This document shows, in pieces, positions 25,600 to 34,505 of a stretch of 64,000 bases of DNA. Position 1 is the stretch's first letter. The number at the start of each line of letters is the position of its first letter. Position numbers and translations under genes: made by a program. The stretch covers positions 310,001 to 374,000 of the forward strand of contig NZ_CP085307.1 in NCBI RefSeq assembly GCF_020700235.1. The letters are read 5' to 3'. The notes under the pieces are model-generated. The model was not told the DNA's origin. It saw only the letters and a list, made by a program, of their open reading frames with translations, and did no database searches. Source of the stretch: Haladaptatus pallidirubidus (GTDB lineage Archaea; Halobacteriota; Halobacteria; Halobacteriales; Haladaptataceae).

Positions 25600-26036
25600 A
25601 TACCAAAACAGAATCAACGACGTCCGTCGAGACTGACGATCAAATATCTATACGCGTTCTGTGGGCACAACGAGGGTACATCCTGTTCGCTAGCCTGTTC
25701 GTCCTCGGCATCCTCGGTCAGGTGTTCATTGCTGGAATGGCCGTCTTTGTCGATCCTGCACACTGGAACTTGCATGCGAGTTTCGTCCATTACATCCAAC
25801 TGCTCGCTATCATCATGCTTGTTCTGGCAATTCTTGGGGGGCTCTCGCGGTGGTTGATGCTGTCCCCCATTGTGTTGTTTTTGTTGATCGTCCTTCAGTA
25901 CGCCACTGCACTCGGATTCAGTGGATCGGTCGTCGCGGCGCTCCATCCCGTAAACGCGTTGGTGATCTTCGGACTCGCATCGTTGACCACCTACAAAGCA
26001 TGGCGAACCACTGCAGACTCTCCTCCTGCCTCTTGA
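25596..26036 (+). CDS. DUF6220-like four-helix membrane protein
   Basis: A 146-aa protein with four membrane helices: about 28-50 (YILFASLFVLGILGQVFIAG), 63-85 (FVHYIQLLAIIMLVLAILGG), 88-108, and 112-133 (ALHPVNALVIFGLASLTTYK). Histidines in FVHY and ALHPVNA are in the positions typical of DUF6220 proteins and could bind heme or quinone, but this is unproven. Its start overlaps the HiPIP stop, so a membrane redox partner for HiPIP is a reasonable inference. The 54.5 kb HiPIP copy lacks such a partner. Confidence 0.82.
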   Translation: MNTKTESTTSVETDDQISIRVLWAQRGYILFASLFVLGILGQVFIAGMAVFVDPAHWNLHASFVHYIQLLAIIMLVLAILGGLSRWLMLSPIVLFLLIVLQYATALGFSGSVVAALHPVNALVIFGLASLTTYKAWRTTADSPPAS

Positions 26037-26235
26037 TCCACTGTTCTAACAGATACTCAACTGTCCCCTTCGTACCGTCGACTTGTGGCGGCCGTGGCAT
26101 TCGTGCAGTTTCGTCGTTTGTTCGGGAGGGACACTGCAAATGAAGTTCAACCCATATGTTTAATTCAGTCTACTTTTATAATATATAATTTATAATAGGT
26201 ATTAAATAACTTCGACAGAACCAAAGTATCCTAAT

Positions 26236-26340
26236 GACGAAGTCGCTTTTATACTTCCCCGAGGGCGTCGGTGTGGTCGTTCCCACTTCCGCTTACGATT
26301 TTATGGAGAAACCGATTTCGTAGGCTAGTATAATACACTA
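26236..26340 (+). repeat. Dispersed repeat, copy 5 (arm type B, long)
   Basis: Reads CTTCCCCGAGGGCGTCGGTG, TGGTCGTTCC, core CACTTCCGCTTACGATTT, then ATGGAGAAACCG and GTAGGCTAGTATAATACACTA. The part after the core also matches the copy at 58701-58815 (GTGGAGAAGTC, CAGGTTAGTATAAAATACCA), so here the repeat unit is about 100 bp. Confidence 0.7.
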
Positions 26341-26364
26341 ACCGAAAGTTGAGAGACACCAAAC

Positions 26365-26590
26365 AGACACAAGGGGAAAGGGAGAGATTGGGTAGTGATG
26401 TGTGCGACAGAGGTTAGGATATTATACTAATCCCTGCACCAGGGGCAAACGTATTCGGGTGGAGGCGCACCCTGTCAGTGTGCGCTAACGTCAGGGACGC
26501 TGAACCTAAATGGCGAATTCCACGCCTCCGTCGATTCGACGGTAGAAGGGGAGTCCACTGACAAGCCCACGACTTTAGTCGTGAGTCACT
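26365..26590 (+). mobile_element. IS200/IS605-like relic (end sequences without transposase)
   Basis: The first 100 bp repeat the segment at 4790-4890. The last part ends in CACGACTTTAGTCGTG (26568-26583), a hairpin of the kind found at right ends of haloarchaeal IS200/IS605/IS1341-type elements, inside the phrase CAAGCCCACGACTTTAGTCG. No TnpA or TnpB reading frame remains. I interpret it as a deletion derivative. The flippase gene on the minus strand takes its stop codon from this end. Confidence 0.55.
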
Positions 26591-28128
26591 GACGCGTCTC
26601 TAACGTACGAGACGCACATCGAGAAAAATTCGTGATCTTCCTCCTCGATGCCGGCAGCCAGTAGAAGCGCGCTGAAGACACAAAACCCAACCCCACCGCC
26701 GACAACGAGAAGTGGATACCCGGAGAACAAAGACCGAAACCCGTACATGATAAGTCCGGTGGCGATACCTGCAACGATGGGTTTTACGAATCGCCGAGAG
26801 TAGGGGAAGAGTCCCTCAGTGTACCAAACTTCGGCGACCCGCGCGAAATTTATGAGCGCCAGGACGCTCGCCGTTGCCAGTGCCGCCCCGATAACGCCGA
26901 ACTCCTGGATGAACACGTAGTTACAAATCACATTTAAGATGCCGAGCCCCCACCGGTTGACAAGTGAGAGATACTGGTGATCCGTCATCATCAGCAAGAA
27001 GCCACTAGGGCCGACCGCAGCGTTCGCTAACTGTCCGAGTGCAAAGAGTACGAGGATGGAGCTTCCGTCCGTGTATCCCTCCCCGAAAATGAACAGAATT
27101 TCCTTCGAATAAACGATCGCACCAAGCGCGAAAAATAGTGCGACAGTAAAGATCCAGCGCGTGAGCTGCTGGTAGAGTGATTGTAACTCGGCTGTTTTCC
27201 CATTCGTGTAGAGACGAGAGGCGACGGGCGGGAAAATTTGATTGAACGCGCTCAGCGGCAGGACAAGCATTCCCGCGACGACCAGCGCCGCTTTATAAAT
27301 ACCGACGGTGCTCCCCTCCGAGATAAAGATGCCGACCATCAACAAATCGATTCGGTTTGCAAGGATCGCTCCCGCTTGGGTGAGCGTTAGCGGGAGGGAA
27401 TAGTTGTAAAACTCGACAACATCGCCGCGCGAACCCCGTAGCGTCGGCCGGAACGCCGTTCGTGAAGCAAAGAGTGAAACCGTTGCGACGAAGACAACGA
27501 TGCTCGCCGCGACACTCGCCGCAACGACGCTGAGAAGCTTGTAGCCGAGGAAAATCGGAACAGCAATGAGGAGAAGTCGGACGGTCGGTGTCACGACGTT
27601 CATAAGAAGCACTTGATATTCGGGTAGTTCAAGCGCCTTGAAGACGGTTTGCAAGATATTGCTCAACGTCGTGAAAGGAAGGACGAGGGCTAAAATACGC
27701 AGAACGTCCGTCAGGAGCGGATTTTTCAGCGTCAATCTCGTGATGAACGGTGCCCCGAAAAAGATGAATCCGCTGATGAGCAGACTCCCGACAAGCGATG
27801 TGAGAAGCGCTAATCCGAGCATTTGATTCTGTTTCGGTTTCTGCTCGCTGTACTGCGGCAGGAATTTGAGTATCGATGTATCCGTCCCGAGGTTCGTAAC
27901 CGTCCGAACGATGGAAAGAATAACGTATCCGTAGCTGTAGACGCCAAAAAGTCCTTCACCGAGGCCCCGCGTTAGAACGATATTGAGACCCAACCGAAGC
28001 GCGTTATCCGTTCCCTTTCCCACCAAAAAGAGACCCGCACCGCGAGACACGGAAGCGAGTGATGAACTTCGTCCGTGACTTTCGGATTGCTCCGTTTCTG
28101 TCGTAGCATTTTGGTCATCTACTTCCAT
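26575..28128 (-). CDS. Polysaccharide flippase (MATE/Wzx-like, MOP superfamily)
   Basis: A 517-aa protein with about 14 membrane helices. It begins with an acidic cytoplasmic tail, then ASVSRGAGLFLVGKGTDNAL and LGLNIVLTRGLGEGLFGVYS, typical of Wzx-type lipid-linked oligosaccharide flippases. The STVGIYKAALVVAGMLVLPL and LMMTDHQYLSLVNRWGLGIL regions also fit. It would translocate glycan-lipid for S-layer or surface polysaccharide glycosylation. Its last codons (SVTHD) and stop come from the hairpin of the adjacent IS-like relic, so the original C-terminus has been replaced or trimmed. No glycosyltransferase gene lies nearby, which suggests displacement. Confidence 0.9.
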   Translation of the reverse strand: MEVDDQNATTETEQSESHGRSSSLASVSRGAGLFLVGKGTDNALRLGLNIVLTRGLGEGLFGVYSYGYVILSIVRTVTNLGTDTSILKFLPQYSEQKPKQNQMLGLALLTSLVGSLLISGFIFFGAPFITRLTLKNPLLTDVLRILALVLPFTTLSNILQTVFKALELPEYQVLLMNVVTPTVRLLLIAVPIFLGYKLLSVVAASVAASIVVFVATVSLFASRTAFRPTLRGSRGDVVEFYNYSLPLTLTQAGAILANRIDLLMVGIFISEGSTVGIYKAALVVAGMLVLPLSAFNQIFPPVASRLYTNGKTAELQSLYQQLTRWIFTVALFFALGAIVYSKEILFIFGEGYTDGSSILVLFALGQLANAAVGPSGFLLMMTDHQYLSLVNRWGLGILNVICNYVFIQEFGVIGAALATASVLALINFARVAEVWYTEGLFPYSRRFVKPIVAGIATGLIMYGFRSLFSGYPLLVVGGGVGFCVFSALLLAAGIEEEDHEFFSMCVSYVRDASVTHD

Positions 28129-28331
28129 ATTTGGTTCTCAATTATTTTAAATTGATAATTTGGTGATTTTAGTCTGACTACTTTACAGTCGTTGGACTAC
28201 AACTGACCTTCTGTTACAAAGAATCGCGATGATTGTTGACGATTCGTGAATCCAGTGAACGATTTAGGAGGGAACTAAGCAGTGCTACCGTGATTGACAG
28301 CCAATCGCCACTACAGCCACCACCTCATCGC

Positions 28332-28619
28332 TCAAACTGTGTACTGTGACCTAGGACGGTGGATTAGCAGTTTTACTAGAACATCGATGTGCCCAAAGTC
28401 GTCAACTGCCGTCGCAACAAGCTCTTTGATCTGTGCTGGATCACGAACATCTGCCTCAACATAGAGAGCGTCACTGTCCAACTCATTTACTACTTTCTCG
28501 CCATCGTATTCACCCTGGTCGTTCACGACAATGGATGCTCCTTCAGTGGCGAATTTCTGGGCGATTCCAAGCCCGATGCCGTGAGTGGATCCGGTGATAA
28601 CCGCTACTTCGCCTTCCAA
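28332..28619 (-). pseudogene. Truncated short-chain dehydrogenase (N-terminal third)
   Basis: Starts as a normal classical SDR (MEGEVAVITGSTHGIGLGIA, then ALYVEADVRDPAQIKELV and FGHIDVLV) and then, where the family continues NNAG, switches to KLLIHRPRSQYTV and stops. The catalytic Ser-Tyr-Lys part is missing, so it cannot be active. The break at about 28370 marks a deletion or insertion junction. Confidence 0.8.
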
Positions 28620-28805
28620 CCGAGTTGGACAGCGACTCTGTGATGCCAGACGCTATCGAGAGTGAGTACGGTACCACATTCATCTTTGTCCTTCGTCCTG
28701 TCGTGGTTCGGTTTGTTTCGAATTGCAAGACGCCGTGCTTTGAGCGCGACACTTTCACTCTGGGGATGGCTCACCCCTAATATTGTGCTGTCCCGTCTAT
28801 TGACT

Positions 28806-29180
28806 ATGAATCACACGCTCGTCCCATCCGGACGCGAAGAGTTGTTTGCGGAACTCACTGAGAACATTGCTGAGCTACGTGAAACACCGAAAGACGATGC
28901 AGAGGTAATGGCAAGTAACGTCCTGAGCCGAGCATACAGTACGATTCATTTAGTCGGGCTATCCGACAATGGCAAGCGGGCACTCTACCATTGGGATACA
29001 TCGAATCCTGGCGCATGGGCCTCGTTGATTCCCTTTGACGAGCGTGGTGTTGATAGTCTCAATGCGATCATCATCTGGCAAACTACCAATGAGGATCAGC
29101 CAGATGACTTTAAGACGTGGCTCGAACCGCGACTCGATGGCCTAGACTGGGTTCATCCAGGCTATTCACCCACACGATAG
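28806..29180 (+). CDS. Conserved-looking hypothetical protein
   Basis: A 124-aa acidic soluble protein from MNHTLVPSGREELFAELTEN. It contains YSTIHLVGLSDNGKRALYHW, and ends DGLDWVHPGYSPTR. Codon bias and acidity fit a real haloarchaeal gene. I recognise no family. The frame is open 48 codons upstream, but that part overlaps the truncated SDR and is basic and unlike the rest. Function unknown. Confidence 0.6.
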   Translation: MNHTLVPSGREELFAELTENIAELRETPKDDAEVMASNVLSRAYSTIHLVGLSDNGKRALYHWDTSNPGAWASLIPFDERGVDSLNAIIIWQTTNEDQPDDFKTWLEPRLDGLDWVHPGYSPTR

Positions 29181-29736
29181 CGATTGATTCATTATGACAG
29201 TATTCAGAGAAAACGGTTGAGGATCAGTTCAACTCAGCTTTTGATCCCGCTCTCTCCTTGGACAGTCTATCGTGGCTATAGATTGTCTGCCAGAATCAGA
29301 CTAAGCTTTTCAGTGGCGGTGATAATAGTCCACCTGTCCTACTTGAGGAAATCGAAACGATTTGCTTCGCTAGCTTAATCTCGATGGAGACAGTATGAGG
29401 CATTTCCTGGCCACAAGTCTCGTAGAACACCTCAGGGAGCTTCTGTTCCCTGTTCCCATGATTACTCCCCGAATGCCCAATCATTCTAATTAGAATAAAA
29501 ATGCAGTTCATTGTTGGACGACATCCGGATGATTTAGTAATGGCCACTCAAATTGAATCTGTATTTATCAGTATGATGTTGTCAAGAGTAGTCATTTAAA
29601 TTTGATATTTCTGTCGTTCACAGATTTCTATCATTAATTCTGTCTCACTCAAGAAAAGGGACTCTTAACTCGTCATGGGTAGTTCGTCCTCAACATGGCG
29701 ATATATTCAACTACTTAGAAATCATATATACCATTT
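29181..29736. other. Gene-free AT-rich stretch
   Basis: About 550 bp. Short frames occur on both strands but none has a recognisable family, start or haloarchaeal composition. I see no repeat copy or RNA gene. Confidence 0.4.
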
Positions 29737-29889
29737 ATGGCAATCATAGAGCTTGCAATTGCGTTTTTCATCCTCGCTATTATTGCTGGCATATTTGGGG
29801 CAAGAGGCGTCGCTGGGCTGTCGATGCAGGCTGCAAAATGGCTCGTCATCGTGTTCCTTGTGCTTGCAATCTTGTCATTCATCTTCTAA
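29737..29889 (+). CDS. DUF1328 (YtjA-like) small membrane protein
   Basis: A 50-aa protein, MAIIELAIAFFILAIIAGIF then GARGVAGLSMQAAKWLVIVF and LVLAILSFIF, with two membrane helices separated by a GARG...A-K turn. This is the DUF1328 pattern of very small inner-membrane proteins, widespread in bacteria and haloarchaea, function unknown. It is preceded by an AT-rich stretch that could hold the promoter (TATATA at about 29725). It has no partner gene. Confidence 0.85.
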   Translation: MAIIELAIAFFILAIIAGIFGARGVAGLSMQAAKWLVIVFLVLAILSFIF

Positions 29890-30069
29890 TAACTAACTAC
29901 AATTTTTTCAGACGGAATAGCAGACACAAGCTACGAACTACACAGAGAATGATAGAGGTACTAAGATATCCGACCACTATTTACGATATTCGAGAATATT
30001 GACGCTGGCAGTAGGAGCCGCTCATAATTGGTGAGAAGAGCTTTGAGAATAGAACGTGAGTATTAGACT

Positions 30070-30351
30070 ATGGCAAAATACGTTGCACTCGTCGATATTC
30101 GTGAACACATCCAGAACAGCCAAGAACTTGCCTCAACCTGGGGAGATATTCGTGTCGAGTTAGAAGAATTCGGAGTTGCGCTTGAAGGTAGCTTTGCAAT
30201 CCTTGGTGAATATGATTTCATGCTGATTTTCGATGCTCCGGATCGCGATACCGCCTTCAAGGCTGGAATCGCGGTTGAGAGTCATGGTTTGGACATGCAG
30301 ACAATGGAAATAATCCCAATCGACGAGCTTGCTCAGCTCGTTGAAGACTGA
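30070..30351 (+). CDS. GYD-domain protein
   Basis: A 93-aa GYD family protein, single alpha/beta ferredoxin-like domain: YVALVDIREH, then LEGSFAILGEYDFMLIFDAP (the family-defining G-x-YD motif) and MQTMEIIPIDELAQLV. GYD proteins occur alone in archaea and bacteria; a sensory or small-molecule binding role has been proposed without proof. It stands alone here, about 290 bp before a hypothetical gene. Confidence 0.88.
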   Translation: MAKYVALVDIREHIQNSQELASTWGDIRVELEEFGVALEGSFAILGEYDFMLIFDAPDRDTAFKAGIAVESHGLDMQTMEIIPIDELAQLVED

Positions 30352-30642
30352 GCACCAACAGGTGGACTCATTTCTCTCGCACGTCGCATCGCTGACTAAA
30401 AGCGTTGCAGCCGGATTATCCGTCGAATATTATATGCAGGAATTCAATTATTATAACTTCCTCGCAATTATACTCCAGCAATTTTCGTGTGAGATTACCC
30501 AAGGCAATGGTCGGAACATGTACCAATTGACTACCATAGTTATAGTATCACTAACTCTCGGGAATTCAAACTTCGGTGGTGAAAATGTAGAAAATCCGCG
30601 AGGGCGTGTGCTTCAAATACTGCCCCAACAAATTAGCAGACA

Positions 30643-30924
30643 GTGAGTTTCGAGACGATCTATCTGAGCATCGAAAAAGAAGCCGCCCACGAAATTGTCT
30701 CACAGTCTGTCGATGGTATTCAATCAAAAACGGTGGGCGGATCGATCGAATATCGAGATATGGGTGGCATGTTGCTTGCTGTACTGTCCGATGCGGCGTC
30801 CAAACGTAGTGCAAAAGCAAAGCTTCGCTATCAGACGTCTGTACTCATGCCACTCCTTGCTCATAACCGGGTAAAAGCACGCGAAATTCGCGATTCGGTC
30901 GCAGAGTACCGCTTTTCCAAGTGA
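30643..30924 (+). CDS. Hypothetical protein
   Basis: A 93-aa soluble protein starting at GTG (SFETIYLSIEKEAAHEIVSQ), with VGGSIEYRDMGGMLLAVLSD and a basic C-terminal helix. I recognise no family. Composition and length suggest a real gene. The alternative plus-strand frame starting at 30606 is a shadow. Confidence 0.5.
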   Translation: MSFETIYLSIEKEAAHEIVSQSVDGIQSKTVGGSIEYRDMGGMLLAVLSDAASKRSAKAKLRYQTSVLMPLLAHNRVKAREIRDSVAEYRFSK

Positions 30925-31354
30925 ACTTTGCTATCCTACAATACCGATTCTACAAGCGGAGCAGGCCGCGTGCCTCGGGGCGTGACCCCGAAGCGGTTTA
31001 CACCCAGTCCTGATGTTCAACACTGAGGATATTGGTGGGTGTACTGACCTTAGTTACAGGTCATCAACGAAGAGATCGATCATCGTGTTTGCATGTTTGA
31101 CAGTCACCTCAATCCCGATAAAAGTCAGATTCGCATATGGGAACGGCTGTCGGATGACCTATCAAATATTTGTATTAATCCTCGAACTTCTTTCCAGCGC
31201 GATTAGGGCCTGGATGACATGGTGATAAACATGCACTACGGATTGTGCATAGATCGCGATGGGGATACCGTGGGGTTTTCACTTCCGCTTAGGGATTTAG
31301 GCGACAGAAAGCGGATTTCTGCTGGATGAAGAATGTTAACCGGTCAGTTGGTGA
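30925..31354. other. Intergenic stretch with hairpin and repeat copy 6
   Basis: A TCGGGG / CCCCGA hairpin with a 5-nt loop lies at 30975-30991 in the phrase CCTCGGGGCGTGACCCCG, similar to terminal hairpins of IS200/IS605-type elements. Repeat copy 6 is at 31240-31298. No gene is seen. Confidence 0.45.
31240..31298 (+). repeat. Dispersed CACTTCCGCTTA repeat, copy 6 (arm type A)
   Basis: Reads TGCATAGATCGCGATGGGGA, TACCGTGGGGTTTTC then ACTTCCGCTTAGGGATTT. It is the first of three direct copies (31240, 31993, 33431) that bracket the GNAT gene and the methyltransferase with its neighbour. Confidence 0.65.
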
Positions 31355-31918
31355 TTAGTCTTCGTAGTCTCTCATCTGCCAGTTCTTCCGCAAAAGCCCA
31401 TAGTAGAGCATATCGTGGTACTCACCGCGGAACCACGCAGCTTCCCGCAAGGTGCCCTCGCGTTCGAATCCAAGTGACTCGAGCAGCCCAATCGAGCCCT
31501 CATTGAAACTGCCAACCTGGGCACTCACTCGTCGGAGATTCCGATCCTCAAAGGCATACTGTACCATCCGTGCAGCTGCATCAGAGCCGTACCCTTGTCC
31601 ATGGTACTCAGGTAAAAACCAATAGGCGAGTTCCGCAGCACGCGACCGGGCAGTCTCATCTGGCCCATACTGGGATTCCGAGAGGGATACGACGCCCATC
31701 GGTTCGCCCCCGTCACACGCCAGACAATGCACGGTATCACTACCAGAGATCACATTCTCAAAGAACTCTGCACCCTGTTTACGGTTCATCGGGTTGATAT
31801 CGAGTGCGGGCCGCCACACGCGAGAATCGTTCATACACTGTTGAATGAAGTCGATATCGTCCTCTTCTGCTGGGCGGAGCGTTACAACGTCGCCGTGGAG
31901 AAAAACGGGCCCGGGCAT
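31355..31918 (-). CDS. GNAT acetyltransferase (RimJ/RimL type)
   Basis: A 187-aa GNAT protein that transfers acetyl from acetyl-CoA to an amine. It shows VVTLRPAEEDDIDFIQQCMN, LAYWFLPEYHGQGYGSDAAA (motif A, Q/R-x-x-G-x-G) and VSAQVGSFNEGSIGLLESLG with GFEREGTLREAAWFRGEYHD, the RimJ/L layout. The acceptor could be a protein N-terminus or a small molecule. It lies between repeat copies 6 and 7, alone, so it may be a single-gene unit between direct repeats. Confidence 0.9.
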   Translation of the reverse strand: MPGPVFLHGDVVTLRPAEEDDIDFIQQCMNDSRVWRPALDINPMNRKQGAEFFENVISGSDTVHCLACDGGEPMGVVSLSESQYGPDETARSRAAELAYWFLPEYHGQGYGSDAAARMVQYAFEDRNLRRVSAQVGSFNEGSIGLLESLGFEREGTLREAAWFRGEYHDMLYYGLLRKNWQMRDYED

Positions 31919-31992
31919 ACTGTATACCTAAATAGTTGGATTTAAACACATTCCGATCTGTGGAAATCCGCTGATCGATACTAACCATGGGT

Positions 31993-32048
31993 TGCACACA
32001 GATTGATTTGGGGATCCCGGGGTGTGTCCACTTCCGCTTATGATTTTA
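31993..32048 (+). repeat. Dispersed CACTTCCGCTTATG repeat, copy 7 (arm type A)
   Basis: Reads TGCACACAGATTGATTTGGG, GATCCCGGGGTGTGTC then CACTTCCGCTTATGATTTT. It is the best example of arm type A with an intact core. It separates the GNAT gene from the methyltransferase gene. Confidence 0.75.
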
Positions 32049-32242
32049 AGCACTCATACACAGAAAAGGCAAAGAACTCCTGTTCGATCTAAGAGCTATA
32101 TCAGCAAGGGCTGCGACGTTCTCCATCCGCATCATCTTCTCAATCAACGCGTATTGATAATTGACGGATCTCAGGGAACAATCTATGCTAGACAGTGTCA
32201 AATATCCCAAAAAGATATGCCATTCACCTCATCATCTACACT

Positions 32243-33076
32243 ATGGACGATTATCACAACTATATCAAGGAAAATCGTGCTCATTGGGACGAACTCGCAG
32301 AACATCATCCAGATACCGACTTCTACGATATCGAGGCATTTCTCCACGGTGAGTCCACTCTTCGACGGCTTGAGCGTGAGGAATTGACTATCACCAATAA
32401 ACGACTGTTACACCTACAATGTCACTTTGGCTTAGATACTCTCTCATGGATTCGAAATGAGGGAGTAGCTCACGCCACAGGTGTCGATTTCGCACCGACT
32501 GCTATCGAGACTGCACGCGAACTCCGTGACAAAGTCGGTCTCTCGTCAAACGAAGCACGGTTCATCGAGAGCGACATTTACGAACTACCCTCAAAGTTGG
32601 AGGATACCTTCGAGGTAGTATTCACTTCATACGGGACAATCTACTGGCTGCCTGATCTGCAACGTTGGGCAGAAGTGATTGCAAATCATCTCGAGCCTGG
32701 CGGGATCTTCTACATCGCCGATGGACATCCGTTGGCAGGACCGTTCGACTATGAGAGTACTGCTGATGACTTGCGAATTGCGCACCCCTACTTTAACACC
32801 GAAGCAACGACCGAGGAGTTCGACGGAAGCTATGCCGGATGGGATTTTGGCCTGGAAAACAGACGCTCTCATGGATTCTCTCACTCGATCGAAGAGATCA
32901 TCACCACGCTGGCCGACGCAGGCTTACGGATTAAGTTTCTGCATGAGCACCCTTGGTCGTTTTTCCAGCGGTTCGAGGCCATGGAGTCGGACGAAGACGA
33001 TCGGTGGCGACTTCCTAACTTAGAGTACGATCTTCCATTCACGTTTTCGCTAAAGGCGCAGAAGCTCACTGAGTAG
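32243..33076 (+). CDS. Class I SAM-dependent methyltransferase
   Basis: A 277-aa methyltransferase. Motif I is LLHLQCHFGLDTLSWIRN (an acid-poor variant, QCHFG), followed by ATGVDFAPTAIETARELR, and motif IV-like VVFTSYGTIYWLPDLQRWAE. The C-terminal part (GWDFGLENRRSHGFSHSIEE, then PWSFFQRFEAM) is typical of haloarchaeal small-molecule methyltransferases of this size. The ATG MDDYHNYIKENRAHW is the normal start; 16 upstream codons are discounted. Substrate unknown. It is divergent from GNAT across repeat copy 7. Confidence 0.9.
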   Translation: MDDYHNYIKENRAHWDELAEHHPDTDFYDIEAFLHGESTLRRLEREELTITNKRLLHLQCHFGLDTLSWIRNEGVAHATGVDFAPTAIETARELRDKVGLSSNEARFIESDIYELPSKLEDTFEVVFTSYGTIYWLPDLQRWAEVIANHLEPGGIFYIADGHPLAGPFDYESTADDLRIAHPYFNTEATTEEFDGSYAGWDFGLENRRSHGFSHSIEEIITTLADAGLRIKFLHEHPWSFFQRFEAMESDEDDRWRLPNLEYDLPFTFSLKAQKLTE

Positions 33077-33118
33077 TGGAAAAGTCGTTCTCTCTGCTAT
33101 TTCTGGAGCATATTCTCG

Positions 33119-33412
33119 TCATCCCTCTATTGTGATATTCTTCATCTCATCGCCTGATCCACGGAGCACATTTTCCTTCGTTCCCTTCCAGCCCGGTGTT
33201 TGACTCCGCACTTCGCGAACAAGGACGTTTGGCGCTCCGTCGTCGATGATGAGTACTTTCATCGGCGAGTCATAGATTGTAATCGAGACGTTCTCAATTG
33301 TTGCCTGCTGGATAGCGTGTTGGACGGTGATGTTCCACCCAGCGGGCTTCTTCTGAACGATTTGGGTGTGTCTTTGACCGTACACGAATTGTCGTCCAAG
33401 CGGATCGAACAT
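33119..33412 (-). CDS. Hypothetical protein
   Basis: A 97-aa frame on the minus strand, MFDPLGRQFVYGQRHTQIVQ with SITIYDSPMKVLIIDDGAPN and VLVREVRSQTPGWKG. I recognise no family. It is convergent with the methyltransferase and starts close to repeat copy 8. A start at the inner ATG (MKVLIIDDGAPN) is also possible. It may be a remnant. Confidence 0.4.
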   Translation of the reverse strand: MFDPLGRQFVYGQRHTQIVQKKPAGWNITVQHAIQQATIENVSITIYDSPMKVLIIDDGAPNVLVREVRSQTPGWKGTKENVLRGSGDEMKNITIEG

Positions 33413-33430
33413 TGTTCGTAGTAGAACCCC

Positions 33431-33486
33431 AGCACATAGATTGAGTCGGGGGTCCCAGGGTGAGTTACTTCCGCTTATGGATTTCT
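33431..33486 (+). repeat. Dispersed CACTTCCGCTTATG repeat, copy 8 (arm type A)
   Basis: Reads AGCACATAGATTGAGTCGGG, GGTCCCAGGGTGAGTT then ACTTCCGCTTATGGATTTC. It lies about 30 bp beyond the stop codon of an integrase relic, the same relation seen at 60232-60310. Confidence 0.72.
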
Positions 33487-33518
33487 AGAGTAGTGATTCC
33501 CGGTTCTTAATTGGCCAC

Positions 33519-33815
33519 TCATAACTCAACGGCGCTCATCGACGGAATGATATTCGCTTCCGTGGGCGCAGCGAGATACGGCTCAATCGCATCATAGCTC
33601 GACCAGCCACCAAACGCCATCACAATCCGCGGTGAGACGTTTTCCTCAACAAGAAGGTGGTTCGCCCAACAGCGGCGCAAGTTGTGCGTAGACACCCGCC
33701 GATAGTCGTCGTTGTCTGTTTCCTCGGCGGCGTGGTCGGCAGCGTTCTCGACCCAGTACTGGACGGTGCGTTTCGACCGCTGAATCAGGGGTCATCATCC
33801 TCAAGATCGGCCTGC
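33519..33815 (-). pseudogene. Tyrosine recombinase (XerC/D-like integrase) C-terminal relic
   Basis: The minus strand encodes the last 90 or so residues of a tyrosine recombinase: RVSTHNLRRCWANHLLVEEN (H-x-x-R box), then IVMAFGGWSSYDAIEPYLAA (second H/W box and nucleophile Tyr). It is about 85-90% identical by eye to the relic at 60346-60882. Upstream of QRSKRTVQYW a frameshift occurs (one nucleotide short compared with the 60 kb copy), and homology ends near 33815. The gene is dead. Confidence 0.85.
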
Positions 33816-33879
33816 AAGCCGAGTTGAGACGTGTCGATGCGTAGTGACAATGTTGCAGTAGGGCATACGTCTACCAACG

Positions 33880-34458
33880 TCAGAGGAAGCGATCCACAAT
33901 CGACTTCACCCGATTCTTGATCCCACTCTCACCACCAACGGTCCCATCGTGATTGATAGTATGCTCAACCCCGAACTTCTCGGCACGAATGACTTGCTCG
34001 TCTGCATCATAGCTCACCGTGAACTCATTTTGTTCAAGCCGGTCGATAACTGGTGTGAACTGCTCCGGCGGTTCGGCCTCATTATCGGTCAGGTCTGTAT
34101 CCTCTTCCGGCGTGGTTTCACGCTCGTCAACGGGTGCTAAGCGTGGCTCAGGAAAGCCGTAGCGATGGACGTGATTGTCTTCAACGCCGTCGTAGAGGTC
34201 GGCAGAGTCAGCGTTATCCCATTCTTCCCAATAGTCATTGAGGTCCGAGAGAAATGACACCAACACTAATTGCGTGTCGGCTGGATACTCAGGATTCGTA
34301 TCAGCAGTTGTCATCGGGCCCTCGTTCGTGGGAAACTCCCACTCTGCAATTGTCGTCGCTGGCGGTCGTGCGATAACAATCGCTTCATCTGGATTGTCGT
34401 CGTCCGTATCGATCACGCAATCCCCGACCGACAGTCGTGTCATCTCTGTTTCGCTCAC
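33880..34458 (-). CDS. Acidic hypothetical protein, paralogue of 59938-60084
   Basis: A 192-aa very acidic protein. The start is taken at GTG (VSETEMTRLSVGDCVIDTDD) because it aligns with MSESHMVGLSVADRVIDTED of the relic at 59938 and places a shared inverted repeat 47 nt upstream in both. The middle has AIVIARPPATTIAEWEF; the C-terminal 65 residues (QFTPVIDRLEQNEFTVSYDA) resemble the end of the protein at 58387. An upstream ATG at 34479 is possible. It lies beside an integrase relic in both places, which suggests that it belongs to the same mobile unit. Function unknown. Confidence 0.6.
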   Translation of the reverse strand: MSETEMTRLSVGDCVIDTDDDNPDEAIVIARPPATTIAEWEFPTNEGPMTTADTNPEYPADTQLVLVSFLSDLNDYWEEWDNADSADLYDGVEDNHVHRYGFPEPRLAPVDERETTPEEDTDLTDNEAEPPEQFTPVIDRLEQNEFTVSYDADEQVIRAEKFGVEHTINHDGTVGGESGIKNRVKSIVDRFL

Positions 34459-34505
34459 AGTGTCGCGTTGCGACTGCAAGGCGATAAATCGGAGGGGTCG
34501 GAACG

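Noticed and set aside
31240..33486. A true integron with attC sites
   Set aside because: The copies form direct series around genes, but I see no integron-type integrase with its extra domain, and no clear fold-back attC structure. Only recombination-site-like repeats can be claimed.
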